Source: Planctomycetota bacterium
Lineage (GTDB): Bacteria; Planctomycetota; Phycisphaerae; UBA1845; PWPN01
NCBI GenBank assembly: GCA_016209665.1
Contig: JACQVT010000335.1
Location: 1 to 6,157, forward strand
DNA length: 6,157 nucleotides
Direction of reading: 5' to 3'
In this document: positions 5,135-6,157 of the stretch, piece by piece
Numbering within the stretch: the first letter of the stretch is position 1
Layout of the letters: every line of letters starts with the position of its first letter
Position numbers and translations under genes: made by a program
Notes under the pieces: model-generated
The model's database searches: none
The model's input: only the letters and a program-made list of their open reading frames with translations
Told to the model about the DNA's origin: nothing

Positions 5135-5938
5135 ATGATGCCCAGACGCGCGCTGACGCTGGTGGAACTGATCGTGGTGATCCTGCTCCTGGGGCTCATC
5201 ATCGGGTTCCTGTATCCCGATCTGGACAAGCTGTTTAGGGCCCGACGGATGGAGGAGTCGGCCGATGGGCTGCGCTCGCTGCTGGTCATGGTTCGCTCGC
5301 GGGCGATGCACGAGGGAATCCGATACCGGGTCCAGATGCCGGGCACGCCCGACCCGCTCGACAAACACGCCGAGAAGGAGGTCGACGTCCCGATCGAAAC
5401 CGTGCAGCCGGAGGTGTTCCGGCAGGATCGGCCGATCGACTTCCCCGACTCGTTCGTCAAGATCGACGAGGAGTGGACGCAGCAGAAGATCCTGCAGGAC
5501 GGCATCCGTTGCGTGGCGGTCTACTACGGCACGAACTTCGACGAGACCCAGGGCTGCCCGATCGTGGGCCCGGCCATCACCGAGACCAAGTGGGAGTTCG
5601 TGGCGGTGACGTTCAACCCGGACGGCACGTGCGACGCGGCGACGTTCCGGCTGACCGACCTGCCCCACGACGTCGACGCTTCGAGCATCGCCGCCAACCG
5701 CGTGCTCGACCTGATCGTCGACGGGCGGACCGGCCAGACGTGGTTCCAGCGGGCGTTCCTGATCGAGGAGAAGAGGGTGATGGAGGAATACCACGCCTCG
5801 CCGATCCTCCACATGGATTTCAACCAACCCGAGCCGATCACCGAGGCAAACATCCTGACGATCCACGTCGATCAGCGCGGGATTCCCACGAGCCGCAAAC
5901 CGGCGGCGCAAACGTTTGAGCAGTCGAGCGGACAATAA
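5135..5938 (+). CDS. GspH-like minor pseudopilin, unusually long
   Basis: The product is 267 residues. The N-terminus MMPRRALTLVELIVVILLLGLIIGFLYP is a short prepilin leader plus membrane helix. With Glu11 at +5, cleavage would fall after Ala6, leaving Leu at +1; Ala in place of Gly before the cut and Leu in place of Phe/Met after it are less common but known variants. The next part (about 36-66: ARRMEESADGLRSLLVMVRS, then AMHEGIRYRV) resembles GspH/FimT proteins. VTFNPDGTCDAATFRL (158-173) matches the GspH PDG strand. GspH proteins are usually about 150-200 residues; the excess lies in an insertion at about 70-125 and a C-terminal extension after about 205, rich in charged residues. The position after gspG and before a GspI-like gene supports the H role. 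The tandem ATGs at 5135 and 5138 lack a clear ribosome binding site, so translation may be coupled to gspG. Minor pseudopilins cap the filament tip. Confidence 0.8.
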   Translation: MMPRRALTLVELIVVILLLGLIIGFLYPDLDKLFRARRMEESADGLRSLLVMVRSRAMHEGIRYRVQMPGTPDPLDKHAEKEVDVPIETVQPEVFRQDRPIDFPDSFVKIDEEWTQQKILQDGIRCVAVYYGTNFDETQGCPIVGPAITETKWEFVAVTFNPDGTCDAATFRLTDLPHDVDASSIAANRVLDLIVDGRTGQTWFQRAFLIEEKRVMEEYHASPILHMDFNQPEPITEANILTIHVDQRGIPTSRKPAAQTFEQSSGQ

Positions 5939-5940
5939 CG

Positions 5941-6157
5941 ATGCGAACGGGTACCTCCAGTCTGGTCTGCACGACGCGCGGAAGCACTGATGCGCGATGG
6001 AGCCCCGCGCTGCCCGCCGGGGTTCGGGGGCGATGGGGGACCACGGGGGCGCATTCACGGTGCGGGACGGCGCGGGGCGGGATCGTCCTGCTCGAGGTGC
6101 TGATCTCGGTGGCCCTGCTGGTGTTCGGACTGTCGGTGGTGGGGCTGCGGGTGACGA
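5941..6157 (+). CDS. GspI-like minor pseudopilin, N-terminal part (cut by window edge)
   Basis: The frame opens at ATG 5941, two bases after the stop of the previous gene, and stays open to the window end (72 codons). Residues 46-65 read GGIVLLEVLISVALLVFGLS: a prepilin peptidase site after Gly47, Ile at +1, Glu at +5 and a hydrophobic helix. The LLEVL-[IL]-[AS]-[VI]-A pattern is typical of GspI. The place in the order F-G-H-x supports GspI; GspJ is the main alternative. The leader would be 47 residues, much longer than the usual 6-25, and rich in Arg, Gly, Thr and Ser. No in-frame ATG, GTG or TTG lies between 5941 and the cleavage site, so either the long leader is real or an atypical start is used. 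Confidence 0.75.
   Translation, partial: MRTGTSSLVCTTRGSTDARWSPALPAGVRGRWGTTGAHSRCGTARGGIVLLEVLISVALLVFGLSVVGLRVT

Noticed and set aside
5090..6058. A 322-codon minus-strand frame
   Set aside because: Antisense to the GspH-like and GspI-like genes, which carry clear prepilin signals.

Overview
The window comes from a GC-rich bacterium. The gene set (a GHL10-type lipoprotein and a type II secretion-like pseudopilin operon with long, divergent minor pseudopilins) and the style of the intergenic DNA (many short heptanucleotide-phased repeats and hairpins) suggest an uncultured Planctomycetota-like organism. That placement is inference; no marker gene is present to settle it.

Left part (1-1657): the 3' end of a gpmA phosphoglycerate mutase gene is followed by a spacer packed with 7-bp-phased repeats and a short hairpin. 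Next comes a complete gene for a probable exported lipoprotein with a glycosyl-hydrolase-like (GHL10, formerly DUF187) domain. Its start is unclear because its frame stays open back through the repeat tract.

Middle (1673-3329): a glutamine amidotransferase subunit gene (pabA/trpG type) lies on the minus strand, tail to tail with the GHL10 gene and 15 bp from it. It is followed by about 1.08 kb without a convincing gene, between pabA and the divergent secretion operon. This gap holds at least four perfect or near-perfect inverted repeats, two more heptad tracts, a terminator-like structure, candidate promoters for both flanking genes, and a near-perfect 20-bp palindrome just downstream of the promoter candidate that faces the secretion operon.

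Right part (3330-6157): four plus-strand genes form a type II secretion/type IV pilus-like operon. They are the inner-membrane platform protein GspF/PilC, the major pseudopilin GspG, a long GspH-like minor pseudopilin, and the start of a GspI-like minor pseudopilin cut by the window edge. All three pseudopilins keep a prepilin peptidase-type N-terminus with Glu at +5. Together they would encode the membrane platform and the filament of a secretion piston. The ATPase gene (gspE) is not next to gspF here, and the remaining components are expected beyond the right edge.

The most unusual signal is the heptad system. Five intergenic tracts have unrelated sequences but the same strict 7-bp period. 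One tract changes motif without losing phase, and some tracts are arranged as inverted repeats.
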